A stretch of 64,000 nucleotides of DNA from Pseudoalteromonas sp. NBT06-2 (GTDB lineage Bacteria; Pseudomonadota; Gammaproteobacteria; Enterobacterales; Alteromonadaceae): positions 32,969 through 96,968 of the forward strand of contig NZ_NQMR01000016.1 in NCBI RefSeq assembly GCF_002276045.1. The letters run 5' to 3'. Below, one piece after another: positions 44,912-53,475 of this stretch. The notes below the pieces were generated by a model. The model made no database searches, was not told where the DNA came from, and was given only the letters and a program-made list of their open reading frames with translations. The position numbers and the translations under genes are program-made. Position 1 is the stretch's first letter; each line of letters starts with the position of its first letter.

Positions 44912-45910
44912 ATGCATAACGATCTTATTGTCATTGACGGCCTGCAGTACTCAAATTGGAACCGGGCTATTTTTCAACAGCTTAAAGAAGGTGGCGTGAC
45001 TATGGTGCATGTCACTGTAGTTTACCACGAACAAATTAGAGAAACCTTATTAAGTATCGCTAAATGGAATCGCCAGTTTGAGATGCATCATGATTTGATT
45101 ATGCCAGTTAAAAGCACTGCGGATATACGTCTTGCCAAAAAACTAGGTAAGGTTAGTATCATGTTTGGAGCACAGAATTGTTCCCCCATCGAAGATGATA
45201 TAGGCATGGTTGAGATCATGCGTGAACTTAATCTGATGATTATGCAGCTTACTTATAACAATCAAAGTTTATTGGCTTGTGGTTGCTATGAAGCACAGGA
45301 TAGTGGTGTTACTCGATTTGGTAAACAGGTAATTAAGGAAATGAATCGTGTTGGTATGGTGGTGGATATGAGCCACAGTGGTGAACGAAGTACATTAGAT
45401 GCGATAGCAATGTCACAAAGTCCTATCGTGATCTCACATGCAAACCCAAACAGTTTTCACGAGGCTAAGCGTAATAAATCAGACAAGGTATTAAAAGCTC
45501 TGGGGGAGTCTGGTGGCTTATTAGGTTTTAGCCTTTATCCGTTTCATCTTAAAAATGGCCCTGATTGTAGTCTTGATGATTTTTGCGACATGATTGCAAA
45601 TACCGCCGATTTAATGGGTATAGATCATATTGGTTTAGGCACAGATTTGTGTCAAGAGCAACCACTCTCAGTTCTGGAATGGATGCGTAATGGTCGTTGG
45701 TCAAAAGAAATGGATTATGGGGAAGGTTCTAAAGAAAATTCTGACTGGCCTAGGCCATTATCTTGGTTTCGTGACAGCCGCGACTTTCCAAATATAACAA
45801 GAGGATTGCAAAAACGAGGCTTTAATGCGGATGATATCGCCAAAGTCATGGGGTTAAACTGGTTAAATTTCCTTGACGAAGGATTAAAACCACAAGGTTT
45901 GGAGCGTTAA
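44912..45910 (+). CDS. Peptidase M19 (renal dipeptidase)-like protein lacking the HxD metal motif
   Basis: TIM-barrel protein of 332 residues. It keeps two canonical metal/active-site histidines of the family (DMSHSG, His155; VISHANP, His176), the RNKSDKVL segment and GLGTDL. The N-terminal His-x-Asp pair is replaced by Leu11-Gln12-Tyr13 (VIDGLQYSNWNR), and the bridging Glu region reads FGAQN (Gln88). From memory, the Pseudomonas M19-like protein beside the dimethylglycine genes (PA5396) has the same VIDG-x-x-x-x-x-WNR form, so this looks like a betaine-associated subgroup rather than a true dipeptidase. It starts 14 bp after the aldehyde dehydrogenase gene. Confidence 0.83.
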   Translation: MHNDLIVIDGLQYSNWNRAIFQQLKEGGVTMVHVTVVYHEQIRETLLSIAKWNRQFEMHHDLIMPVKSTADIRLAKKLGKVSIMFGAQNCSPIEDDIGMVEIMRELNLMIMQLTYNNQSLLACGCYEAQDSGVTRFGKQVIKEMNRVGMVVDMSHSGERSTLDAIAMSQSPIVISHANPNSFHEAKRNKSDKVLKALGESGGLLGFSLYPFHLKNGPDCSLDDFCDMIANTADLMGIDHIGLGTDLCQEQPLSVLEWMRNGRWSKEMDYGEGSKENSDWPRPLSWFRDSRDFPNITRGLQKRGFNADDIAKVMGLNWLNFLDEGLKPQGLER

Positions 45911-45985
45911 TTGGTATTGAATAACATTCAATAAATCGATAGAGCTTTAAAATTATAATAATAAGAGAATCATCAGGAGCGTATA

Positions 45986-47545
45986 ATGAATACTTCTAAA
46001 GTAGTAATGGAAGAGGGCGATGTAAAAATACCGAAAATTAAGTTTCTAGCTGGGGTAGATATACCGGTATTTTTAATTAGTGGCGGCGCACTAGTACTGT
46101 TTGCTATATTGGCATTGTATGATATTGATATGATGTCTGGCTGGGTCAATACCGCTTTTACTGCATCAACAAAAATATTTGGTGCCTACTGGCAAGTGCT
46201 CTTGCTCCTGACTTTTATTATTGGGATTTTTCTGGCAATAGGACGTACTGGATCAGTTGTTTTAGGGGGAATAAAATCTCCTGAAATATCCACATTTAAA
46301 TGGATTTCTATAATCATGTGTACACTACTTGCTGGTGGCGGTGTCTTTTGGGCTGCTGCTGAGCCAATGGCACATTTTACTTCCCCACCGCCTATTTTTG
46401 GTGGTGAAAAAGGAACAACAGAAGCTGCTTATAATGCCTTAGCACAAAGCTTTATGCATTGGGGTTTTTTGGCTTGGGCCATTCTTGGTAGTCTGACTGG
46501 TATAGTGTTTATGTATCTGCACTATGAAAAAGGTTTGGCTCTAAAGCCCCGTACTTTGCTTTTCCCTGTTTTTGGTGACAAGGTGATGAAAGGTGCTTTT
46601 GGTACTATCGTTGATTCTTGTTGTGTTCTGGCTGTAGTGGCAGGCACTGTGGGTCCAATTGGTTTCCTTGGCTTACAAGTGAGTTTTGGTTTAGAAAAGT
46701 TGTTTGGTATTCCTGATACCTATGCAACTCAGGTAAGCATATTGTTCGGTCTTATTTGTATTTATACCCTATCTTCTGTAAGTGGTGTCACTAAAGGTAT
46801 TCAAATTTTAAGCCGCATCAATATTATCTTAGCAGTTACTTTAATGGCATTTATTCTAATTTTTGGTCCTACTGCTTTTATCTTTGACAGTTATATACAC
46901 TCGTTTGGACTTTACCTTGACAACTTTATTCCTATGGCGACTTTTCGTGCAGTTCCTGCATGGCTTGATTGGTGGACAGTATTTTTTTGGGGTTGGTTTT
47001 TAGGTTATGGTCCATTAATGGCGATGTTTGTCGCTCGTATTTCACGCGGTCGTACTATTCGTGAAATGATATTACTTATTTCTGTTGTTGCCCCGGTTAT
47101 CACTTGTTTTTGGTTCACTATTGTTGGTGGTAGCGGTTTAGCCTTTGAGTTAGCCAATCCAGGTGTTATTTCTGAACCTTTCACTGGTTTTAATTTACCA
47201 GCGGCATTACTTGCTATTACAGAACAGTTACCAATGGGATGGATAATCTCGGTGTTGTTCTTGATATTAACCACTATTTTTGTTGCAACAACTGGAGATT
47301 CAATGACCTATTCAGTGTCTATGGTAATGACAGGTACTGACCACCCGCAAAGTTCATTACGTGTGTTCTGGGGGATTATGATGGGGGTTATGGCAGCATT
47401 ACTTATTTCTATTGGCTCAGGCGGAATATCTGCGCTGCAATCATTTATTGTGGTTACAGCTGTTCCTGTATCTTTGGTCTTGTTACCGTCCTTATGGAAT
47501 GCACCTCTAATTGCTCGCAAAATGGCAGATGAACAAGGACTGTAA
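45986..47545 (+). CDS. BCCT-family transporter
   Basis: Secondary transporter of 519 residues with about 12 transmembrane helices, belonging to the betaine/carnitine/choline family. FWAAAEPMAHF, HWGFLAWAIL (about 158-167) and RISRGRTIREM are family signatures. The aromatic box of helix 8 reads FWGWFLGYGP (Trp335, Trp337, Phe338, Tyr341), where BetP-type carriers have WAWWISWSP. The helix 4 Tyr of the betaine prism is Leu167, so the substrate may differ from glycine betaine. It follows the M19-like gene by 75 bp with a CAGGAG site and is likely the importer of the island's substrate. Confidence 0.93.
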   Translation: MNTSKVVMEEGDVKIPKIKFLAGVDIPVFLISGGALVLFAILALYDIDMMSGWVNTAFTASTKIFGAYWQVLLLLTFIIGIFLAIGRTGSVVLGGIKSPEISTFKWISIIMCTLLAGGGVFWAAAEPMAHFTSPPPIFGGEKGTTEAAYNALAQSFMHWGFLAWAILGSLTGIVFMYLHYEKGLALKPRTLLFPVFGDKVMKGAFGTIVDSCCVLAVVAGTVGPIGFLGLQVSFGLEKLFGIPDTYATQVSILFGLICIYTLSSVSGVTKGIQILSRINIILAVTLMAFILIFGPTAFIFDSYIHSFGLYLDNFIPMATFRAVPAWLDWWTVFFWGWFLGYGPLMAMFVARISRGRTIREMILLISVVAPVITCFWFTIVGGSGLAFELANPGVISEPFTGFNLPAALLAITEQLPMGWIISVLFLILTTIFVATTGDSMTYSVSMVMTGTDHPQSSLRVFWGIMMGVMAALLISIGSGGISALQSFIVVTAVPVSLVLLPSLWNAPLIARKMADEQGL

Positions 47546-47558
47546 GCAGTTTTTGAAT

Positions 47559-47606
47559 AATCATGATAGGTACATGTAAGAATTTAATGTACTTAGCATG
47601 ATGATT
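47559..47606. repeat. Inverted repeat between the BCCT and ridA genes
   Basis: AATCATGATAGGTACAT (47559-47575) can pair with ATGTACTTAGCATGATGATT (47587-47606) with a three-base bulge and a few mismatches. Such a stem-loop could lower read-through into ridA or protect the upstream mRNA. Confidence 0.4.
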
Positions 47607-47682
47607 AAAGTGCTACAGTTATAAAATTTTTTCTTGTAGAAGCAACAATTTATCAATATATTTAATAATAGAGTATAAGTTA

Positions 47683-48060
47683 ATGAAAAAAAAAGTAAAA
47701 ACAGATCTATTTTCTTCTAAAGCCCCTTTAGAATGGGCGATTATTGCTAATAACACCTTATCAACTGCTCAGATCCCGATTAATGCACAAGGGCAAGTGG
47801 TTGAAGGTGGCATTAAAGCGCAAGCTCGTCAGACCATGGAAAACTTTAAACATACAATTGAAGCTGCTGAGTTGACTATGGATAATGTTACTCAAGTACT
47901 TATCTATGTTACTGATCGAGAGCAGTTACCAGTATTTAACAAAGTATATGCTGAATATTTTCAGCCACCTTACCCAAACAGAGCTGCTATGATTGTTGCT
48001 GGTTTAGCTAGAGAAGAAATGTTGTGTGAAGTAGTGGCTTATGCTGCTGTACCACAATAA
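47683..48060 (+). CDS. RidA family protein (reactive intermediate/imine deaminase)
   Basis: A 125-residue trimeric RidA/YjgF/UK114 protein. It contains NTLSTAQIPINAQGQVVEGG, QARQTMENFKHTIEAA, VTQVLIYVTDREQL and the arginine-containing PPYPNRAAMIVAGL, where RidA uses an Arg to bind the imine acid. RidA proteins hydrolyse 2-aminoacrylate and other enamine/imine intermediates. Its place in the island suggests that an imine is formed during breakdown of the substrate. It ends at a strong terminator that closes the operon. Confidence 0.9.
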   Translation: MKKKVKTDLFSSKAPLEWAIIANNTLSTAQIPINAQGQVVEGGIKAQARQTMENFKHTIEAAELTMDNVTQVLIYVTDREQLPVFNKVYAEYFQPPYPNRAAMIVAGLAREEMLCEVVAYAAVPQ

Positions 48061-48098
48061 ATGTGTAGATAAAATGCGATTAAAGCTTGTAATAAAAT

Positions 48099-48124
48099 AA
48101 AAAGCTGGCAAAAGCCAGCTTTTT
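48099..48124 (+). terminator. Terminator after ridA
   Basis: Perfect 11-bp stem AAAAAGCTGGC (48099-48109) and GCCAGCTTTTT (48114-48124) around AAAA. It closes the aldehyde dehydrogenase to ridA operon. Confidence 0.9.
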
Positions 48125-48224
48125 GCGTCTTATATCAAATGAAAAAATTATCTTAAGTGAAGATTATAACAGGTTAATTCATTGACTATTTATACTATAG
48201 ATACTGACTGAAAAAGGATTGTTT

Positions 48225-49937
48225 GTGCGTCAAACCTTCATATCACTGTTCTCTTTGTTCCTCAGCTGTTTCATTTTGCTACTTGGAAATGGCCTGATTA
48301 ATGTTTTATTACCAGTACGAATGGGCCATGATGGCATTAGCACGAATATTATCGGCATTGTCTTATCACTTTACTTTGTTGGTTTATTAATTGGGGCGTT
48401 ATACAGTACTAGTTTGATCAAACGAGCCGGCCATATCCGAATATTTACTGGTTGTGCGTCTTTGGGCGCCGTAAGTATCTTGATCTGTAGCCTTTATTCC
48501 GATCCATTGCTTTGGGGAGCGATGCGTATCGTCTTGGGCTTTTGTATTGCTTGCACCTTCACAGCTATGGAAAGCTGGCTTAGTGATAGTTCAACTAAAG
48601 AAACCCGTGGTCAAGTACTGGCAATTTACAATTCGGTAATGTTAGCTGGGCTGTTTGGCGGTCAATTCTTTATGAATATTGCCGATGTTCAAGACAATGT
48701 GCTATTTGTTATTGCGGGCATATTACTATGTTCGGCAGTGATCCCTGTTGCACTGAGCCATCACGCTGGTCCAGCGATCCAAGAAGTGAGATCTATGTCT
48801 CTGCTATTGCTCTATAAAAGATCACCGCTCGGGGTTGTCAGTTGCTTGGTATCCGGGATGATCTATAGTGCGCTGTTTAGTTTGCTGCCCGTTTTTGCTA
48901 AAGAATACGATATCATTGGCTTTCAGCTTTCTCTATATATGGGAGCTGCCATCTTGGGGGCTTTTATATTGCAGTTTCCCGTTGGTTACCTCTCTGATCG
49001 TTTTGATCGGCGGACGGTTTTATTTGTGCTCTTGCTAACATCGGCCGCGGCTGATCTAGTGGTTATTGTGTTGGCACCATCAAGAATTGAATGGGCGATT
49101 TTTTTAGCGACAGCAGTGACAAGTGGTATTATTGCTTGTACCTATCCGCTGAGCATCACTGAGGCGTTCGATAAGTTACGTCAAAGTGAGATGGTCTCAG
49201 CCATGGGATCAATGATTCTGGCATTTGCTCTGGGTGGAATTATTGGACCTTATTCAGCCTCATTAGTCATGGATAGTTTTGGCAGTACTTCATTATTCTA
49301 TTTTCTCGCATTGATACAGTTATTTTTAGCCTGCTTTGTTATTTTTAGAATGTTTGTTCGTCAGGCATTACCTAACAATGAGAAAGAACATTTTGTTATG
49401 CAGGGCACTGCCACAGCGTCCGTTGGTGTGCTTGACCCACGTACTGCTTACATTAAAGCAGAAATACCTACTAGTGCAGAGATAAATACTGTAATTACGA
49501 TGACACAAGCGGATCCCACATTGATTATCAAGATGATTAAGGCGATAGTTAAGACCGATGCACCGCTTGGATTAGAAATCGCCAGTACAGCAGTCTCTGT
49601 AACTGATATCGATATATTTGACGTATATGAAGCTATGAATGAGGCAATGTGTGATATTTCGCCAAGCATACTTATTGAGTTGACTCTTAGCGTAGTGTTA
49701 GCTAAACCGGATCAAACCTATGCTTTTATTTATAAACTTGCACAGCTGTACCCAGATCAAGTAGCAGAGGCGACCAGTAATATTGAAAAAATGATGCCAG
49801 AGCTTAGTAAGGTAATGGCTAGAGCTGCAATGGCAGCAACCTCTGCTCTGGTGCGTCATAATGCTGATGAACATGATATTGACGCTCATGCTGATAAGAG
49901 AGCAACAGAGATTGGTCAAGTACGCGAAGATGATTAG
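48225..49937 (+). CDS. MFS transporter with long C-terminal soluble extension
   Basis: A 570-residue major facilitator. Twelve hydrophobic helices fill about residues 1-380, with SGMIYSALFSLLPVFAKEY and FPVGYLSDRFDRRTVLF (motif A-like) in the second half. Beyond these, about 180 residues (390-570) are hydrophilic and helical, with TMTQADPTLIIKMIKAIV and KLAQLYPDQVAEATSNIEKM and a His/Asp-rich end. That tail is not part of the usual MFS fold. I chose GTG 48225, which lies 7 bp from an AAGGA site; a TTG at 48219 abuts that site. Base use looks more GC-rich than the core genes. Transcribed separately after the ridA terminator. Confidence 0.82.
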   Translation: MRQTFISLFSLFLSCFILLLGNGLINVLLPVRMGHDGISTNIIGIVLSLYFVGLLIGALYSTSLIKRAGHIRIFTGCASLGAVSILICSLYSDPLLWGAMRIVLGFCIACTFTAMESWLSDSSTKETRGQVLAIYNSVMLAGLFGGQFFMNIADVQDNVLFVIAGILLCSAVIPVALSHHAGPAIQEVRSMSLLLLYKRSPLGVVSCLVSGMIYSALFSLLPVFAKEYDIIGFQLSLYMGAAILGAFILQFPVGYLSDRFDRRTVLFVLLLTSAAADLVVIVLAPSRIEWAIFLATAVTSGIIACTYPLSITEAFDKLRQSEMVSAMGSMILAFALGGIIGPYSASLVMDSFGSTSLFYFLALIQLFLACFVIFRMFVRQALPNNEKEHFVMQGTATASVGVLDPRTAYIKAEIPTSAEINTVITMTQADPTLIIKMIKAIVKTDAPLGLEIASTAVSVTDIDIFDVYEAMNEAMCDISPSILIELTLSVVLAKPDQTYAFIYKLAQLYPDQVAEATSNIEKMMPELSKVMARAAMAATSALVRHNADEHDIDAHADKRATEIGQVREDD

Positions 49938-49973
49938 ATAAATGATTTTGGTTAATATAATTATCGCTACGTT

Positions 49974-49995
49974 TTTAGTTAAAGGCTTAACTAAA
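49974..49995. terminator. AT-rich hairpin between convergent genes
   Basis: Perfect stem TTTAGTTAA (49974-49982) and TTAACTAAA (49987-49995) around AGGC, between the MFS stop and the convergent TauE/SafE stop. The T tract is short, so termination is likely but not certain. Confidence 0.4.
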
Positions 49996-49999
49996 CCCT

Positions 50000-50725
50000 C
50001 TAATAAAAGAAGGCCTTCAGTAAAATAATACTACAGGAAGTCAGTGACAGCGTCGAGATTAATGGCTTTAAATAACGCTGTCCTAGGTATTTATCTAAGT
50101 AAAATGACAAGCCAAAACCAACAAATAATGCGGGGATCAGGGGCAAGGTTAATTGCACTTGAGCATAATTGATATTACCTGACACGACTAGCATAACCAC
50201 AGACATTAGTGTACCAATAAGAAAAAAAAGACCAAGCTCTGCTCTTACGGTGCTAAGTTTACTGTTTTGGTAAACCAAGGCAATAGGCGGCCCTCCCACT
50301 GATGTTGTGGTACCCATCAGTCCTGAAAAAAAACCTGCTAAAACTAAATTTCTCGAGCCGTGCTCGATATTGACACGTCGATAAGTCAGCAACACTGACA
50401 GCATAATCAGTAGGGAAAAACAGACCGCAAAAAAAATTGGCGGCAATAAGGTTAGTAAGAAAATCCCCAAGACAGAGCCGGGAATACGCGCAAGTAGTGC
50501 GAGTTTAATATTACTAAAACTCAATTGCTGGTGATAACGAATACAGTTTATCAGTGACAAAATACAGCCCAATGCCAACATAGGGGCCGGTAAAAAATTA
50601 GTATTAATGATAACCAACACAGGTGAGGCGATAACTGCCAAACCAAAACCAGACATGCTTTGTAGAGCAGATCCTGCGATGACAGCGATTAAAGCAACTA
50701 ACAATAAGGATGATTCAATGAGCAT
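50000..50725 (-). CDS. TauE/SafE family membrane exporter
   Basis: A 241-residue membrane protein with seven or eight hydrophobic helices and the two TauE/SafE repeats (LQSMSGFGLAVIASPVLVII and GLMGTTTSVGGPPIALVYQN). Members export sulfite, sulfoacetate or other small organic anions. It is convergent with the MFS gene and divergent from the porin. Its substrate is unknown, and any link to the catabolic island is inference from position only. Confidence 0.87.
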   Translation of the reverse strand: MLIESSLLLVALIAVIAGSALQSMSGFGLAVIASPVLVIINTNFLPAPMLALGCILSLINCIRYHQQLSFSNIKLALLARIPGSVLGIFLLTLLPPIFFAVCFSLLIMLSVLLTYRRVNIEHGSRNLVLAGFFSGLMGTTTSVGGPPIALVYQNSKLSTVRAELGLFFLIGTLMSVVMLVVSGNINYAQVQLTLPLIPALFVGFGLSFYLDKYLGQRYLKPLISTLSLTSCSIILLKAFFY

Positions 50726-51337
50726 AGCGGTATTTTACGAGTGGCAAATTTTTGTTAGGCATATTGAAGGTATTCATATCTGATAATTGTATCCGGTAAT
50801 AAAGGACTCTATAGCAAGGTGGCCTAGAGTAAAGCCAGCTAGTATTAATGATTGGCTCGCCGTGGTCTAATGAAAATATATTACTAGATGATAAGTATTT
50901 TAAATTGTCTAATAATCTGTACTAAAAAACCTAGCCGATAATGTTTTTAAATGAATAAAACTTGACAGTTTTTTGGTCACGATATGCTAACTATGAGAAT
51001 TTTTTACAGGGAAAAGTTCGGGTGATGTACGAGAAAAACTTACCAAAGCACAATTTGTTTTGAGCGTTTATCACATCAACACAATATCGGTAATGTGACA
51101 AAATAACCTTTAATAACAGTATCATAAACCACTTATTTAGTATTGTTTATTATTCGCCAATAAGATTATCTTATTAAGTGATTAAGCTAATTGACTTCAG
51201 TTTTTATCATCTCCTCCTTATTATTATTTCGATATAAAAAATGTACTTAACCATTTAAAGCAAAAAAAATTCTGTTAAATGTTGTTAGTACTCATAACTA
51301 AAATATATAAATCAACAAGCGATAATTGGGGAACAAG
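50726..51337. other. Non-coding region between TauE/SafE and the porin
   Basis: About 610 bp, AT-rich, between divergent genes. A TTGACA at 50962-50967 followed by TATGCT is a weak sigma-70-like promoter far upstream of the porin. I see no coding frame, RNA gene or strong repeat, so a long 5' leader or regulatory region is possible. Confidence 0.4.
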
Positions 51338-52405
51338 ATGAGATTCAGCACTAGTTTGGCTTTAGCAATAGTATTTCTCGTACCTACTATGGTACTAGCG
51401 GATAATGATCTATTTAATTGGTACGGTAGTATTCGGGTTCAATTAGAAGACACCAATAAAGGTGGAATAGAATACAAAGATAACTATTCTCGTCTTGGTG
51501 CTTACGGCTCGAGTGAGATTCTCGATGGCGTTAAGGCTACATATAATTTCGAATTTAGGCTTTTTACTGATGATGGCTCATTTGCGGGTAATGACGAGCA
51601 AGCTCGGCTTGCTAATGTTGGTCTAGAAGGGGGCTTTGGCTCAGTGTTAATTGGTAAGCAATATTCACCAGCATGGAATTTTACTGATAATGCTATTGAT
51701 ATCTTCTCTGATATTGATGAATCGGCTGGCTGTACCAATGAATCAGCGGGTGTTATTTGCCATACAAGTCGTTACGGACTTTACGCGATAGATACGGCTG
51801 GCAACGGACATTATATTGAATATTTACGTCCCGATCGTGCAGTAACTTATGTCACTCCAGATATGGCGGGGTTTCAAGTTGCATTTATGACAATATTAAA
51901 TAATGGCGATGTTAAATCCGATGCAGTTGGTACTGAGAATGAAGATATTATTGGTTATAATGTTGCGGCCAAATACGTTATTAATGACTTTACTTTCTCG
52001 GCTTCACGATACGAACTAACCGCATTTGAGGGTGATAATGAAGTTGATTCATACCAAGTAGTTTATAATCATGATAATTTGAGCTTAGCAGCACATTATC
52101 AAGACTCTAGTGATCTACGATTTTATACAGGCTTAAATTCAGGTGGAGAAATAGTTAAAGAAAAAGTTTATGGAGTTTATACCGGCTATAAAATAGGAAA
52201 AATTCAGCTGCAAGCAAAATATGCAATTGTTGATATGGACTCGCCGAGTGGTTTAACTGTTGATTCCAATCAGCTAATTTTAGATGCTATTTATCAACAT
52301 AAACTTGGCTCTTTTTATGTGGAATATAGTATTTGGGGCGATGAAGCAGAAGAAGTATTTGAAGCTACAGATAAAATATTAGTAGGCTATAAACTTAATT
52401 TATAA
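51338..52405 (+). CDS. Gram-negative outer-membrane porin
   Basis: A 355-residue outer-membrane beta-barrel. A signal peptide (MRFSTSLALAIVFLVPTMVLA) precedes the mature DNDLFNWYGSIRV, then ANVGLEGGFGSVLIGKQYSP, the L3-loop region with two Cys (GCTNESAGVICHTS), and the terminal beta-strand ending KILVGYKLNL, with a C-terminal hydrophobic residue. The start is ATG 51338 after a GGGGA site; a TTG 12 bp upstream is unlikely. The Cys pair at about 131 and 139 could form a loop disulfide. It may admit the island's substrate. Confidence 0.9.
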   Translation: MRFSTSLALAIVFLVPTMVLADNDLFNWYGSIRVQLEDTNKGGIEYKDNYSRLGAYGSSEILDGVKATYNFEFRLFTDDGSFAGNDEQARLANVGLEGGFGSVLIGKQYSPAWNFTDNAIDIFSDIDESAGCTNESAGVICHTSRYGLYAIDTAGNGHYIEYLRPDRAVTYVTPDMAGFQVAFMTILNNGDVKSDAVGTENEDIIGYNVAAKYVINDFTFSASRYELTAFEGDNEVDSYQVVYNHDNLSLAAHYQDSSDLRFYTGLNSGGEIVKEKVYGVYTGYKIGKIQLQAKYAIVDMDSPSGLTVDSNQLILDAIYQHKLGSFYVEYSIWGDEAEEVFEATDKILVGYKLNL

Positions 52406-52998
52406 TCGTGTATAAACTCGGTTACAGCTATAACACATGTTTATTACTTTATAAGAATAATTGCCATGGATGGCTAATTGCAATGTCATATTTTTATACG
52501 CATCAAATTTGTACTTCCATTAAGAAAACAAAAAAATTATGTTTAATATTAGGAGGTTTGAGGAAAAATTAATCATAAGAAAATTGAGGCGATCAGAGTC
52601 TATACGACTCTCAAAGATCACTTGAATTAAATATATTTAATATCTGTTTAGTTATAACCTCTTTCAAAACAATCGTCGTCTTGATTTTGATTTTTTTCAT
52701 TTCTTACTGTATTCAACTTCATAATAATATCCTACTTTACCTTGTATATAAATTTTGTGTATTGTCGTTAGTCAAATTTTAAAGCACCATTATAAATCTA
52801 ATTTATTACCACATTTATTTTATGAATGTTGAGTATTGCCTTAGTAAATTTGACATTGCCAACATACAACAGAACTTTAATTAAGTACACATTAAATGAT
52901 CTAAATAAGCCATTTTTATTAAGTTTTTACATAAATATAATTATTATTACTACCATAGAACATGATTTATCGCTGAGATTAGGGATATAAACTAAATT
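52406..52998. other. Non-coding region after the porin
   Basis: About 590 bp of very AT-rich sequence. A small GAGTC-N5-GACTC hairpin lies near 52597-52611. No open frame with a ribosome site, no tRNA and no clear terminator were seen. Confidence 0.5.
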
Positions 52999-53044
52999 GC
53001 GACAAGTGTCGCGCTTGTTGTTGCATTACTGCGACACTTGTAGC
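52999..53044. promoter_or_regulatory. Two BlaI-type operator palindromes
   Basis: GCGACAAGTGTCGC (52999-53012) is a perfect palindrome around AG, and GCGACACTTGTAGC (53031-53044) matches it with one change. Their centres are 32 bp apart, three helical turns. They share the ACA-N2-TGT core of BlaI/MecI sites and lie 36-81 bp before the BlaI-family start, as expected for an autorepressed operon. Confidence 0.75.
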
Positions 53045-53079
53045 ACTATGGTCATAGTTTCCATTGAATAAGAAAAATA

Positions 53080-53466
53080 ATGCAACTTACATCACAACCA
53101 ACAGCACCAGAATTAGAAATATTGAAGTTACTTTGGCACGAAGAGCCACGTACAGCTCGTCAGTTACATAATGAAATTATAAAAGTATTTGATTGGAGTT
53201 ATTCGTCTACTCGAAAAACCTTAGAACGTATGGGTGATAAAGGTTTTATAGAAATTCAAAGCCAAGGTAATAAAAAAATATATTTTTCTCAATTAGACAA
53301 AATGAAGACTCTGGCAAATTTTGCTCAAGATTTTGCAAAGCGTGTATTTGAAATTGATGGCCCTTTACCCGTTGCTATGTTTACTGATAGTAAATTAATA
53401 GACGATAGTGAAATTGATGATTTAGAGAAGTTACTAAATGATCTAGAAAATTCATCTAAAGAATAG
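53080..53466 (+). CDS. BlaI/MecI/CopY-family transcriptional repressor
   Basis: A 128-residue winged-helix repressor with the family start APELEILKLLWHEEPRTARQ, recognition region SYSSTRKTLERMGDKGFIEI and a C-terminal dimerisation part. BlaI proteins are cleaved when a BlaR1-type M56 sensor is activated; here the M56 gene follows 9 bp downstream. Two operator palindromes precede the gene. No beta-lactamase lies nearby, so the target is likely cell-wall related (M23 peptidases) rather than resistance. Confidence 0.9.
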   Translation: MQLTSQPTAPELEILKLLWHEEPRTARQLHNEIIKVFDWSYSSTRKTLERMGDKGFIEIQSQGNKKIYFSQLDKMKTLANFAQDFAKRVFEIDGPLPVAMFTDSKLIDDSEIDDLEKLLNDLENSSKE

Positions 53467-53475
53467 GGCTTTTAA

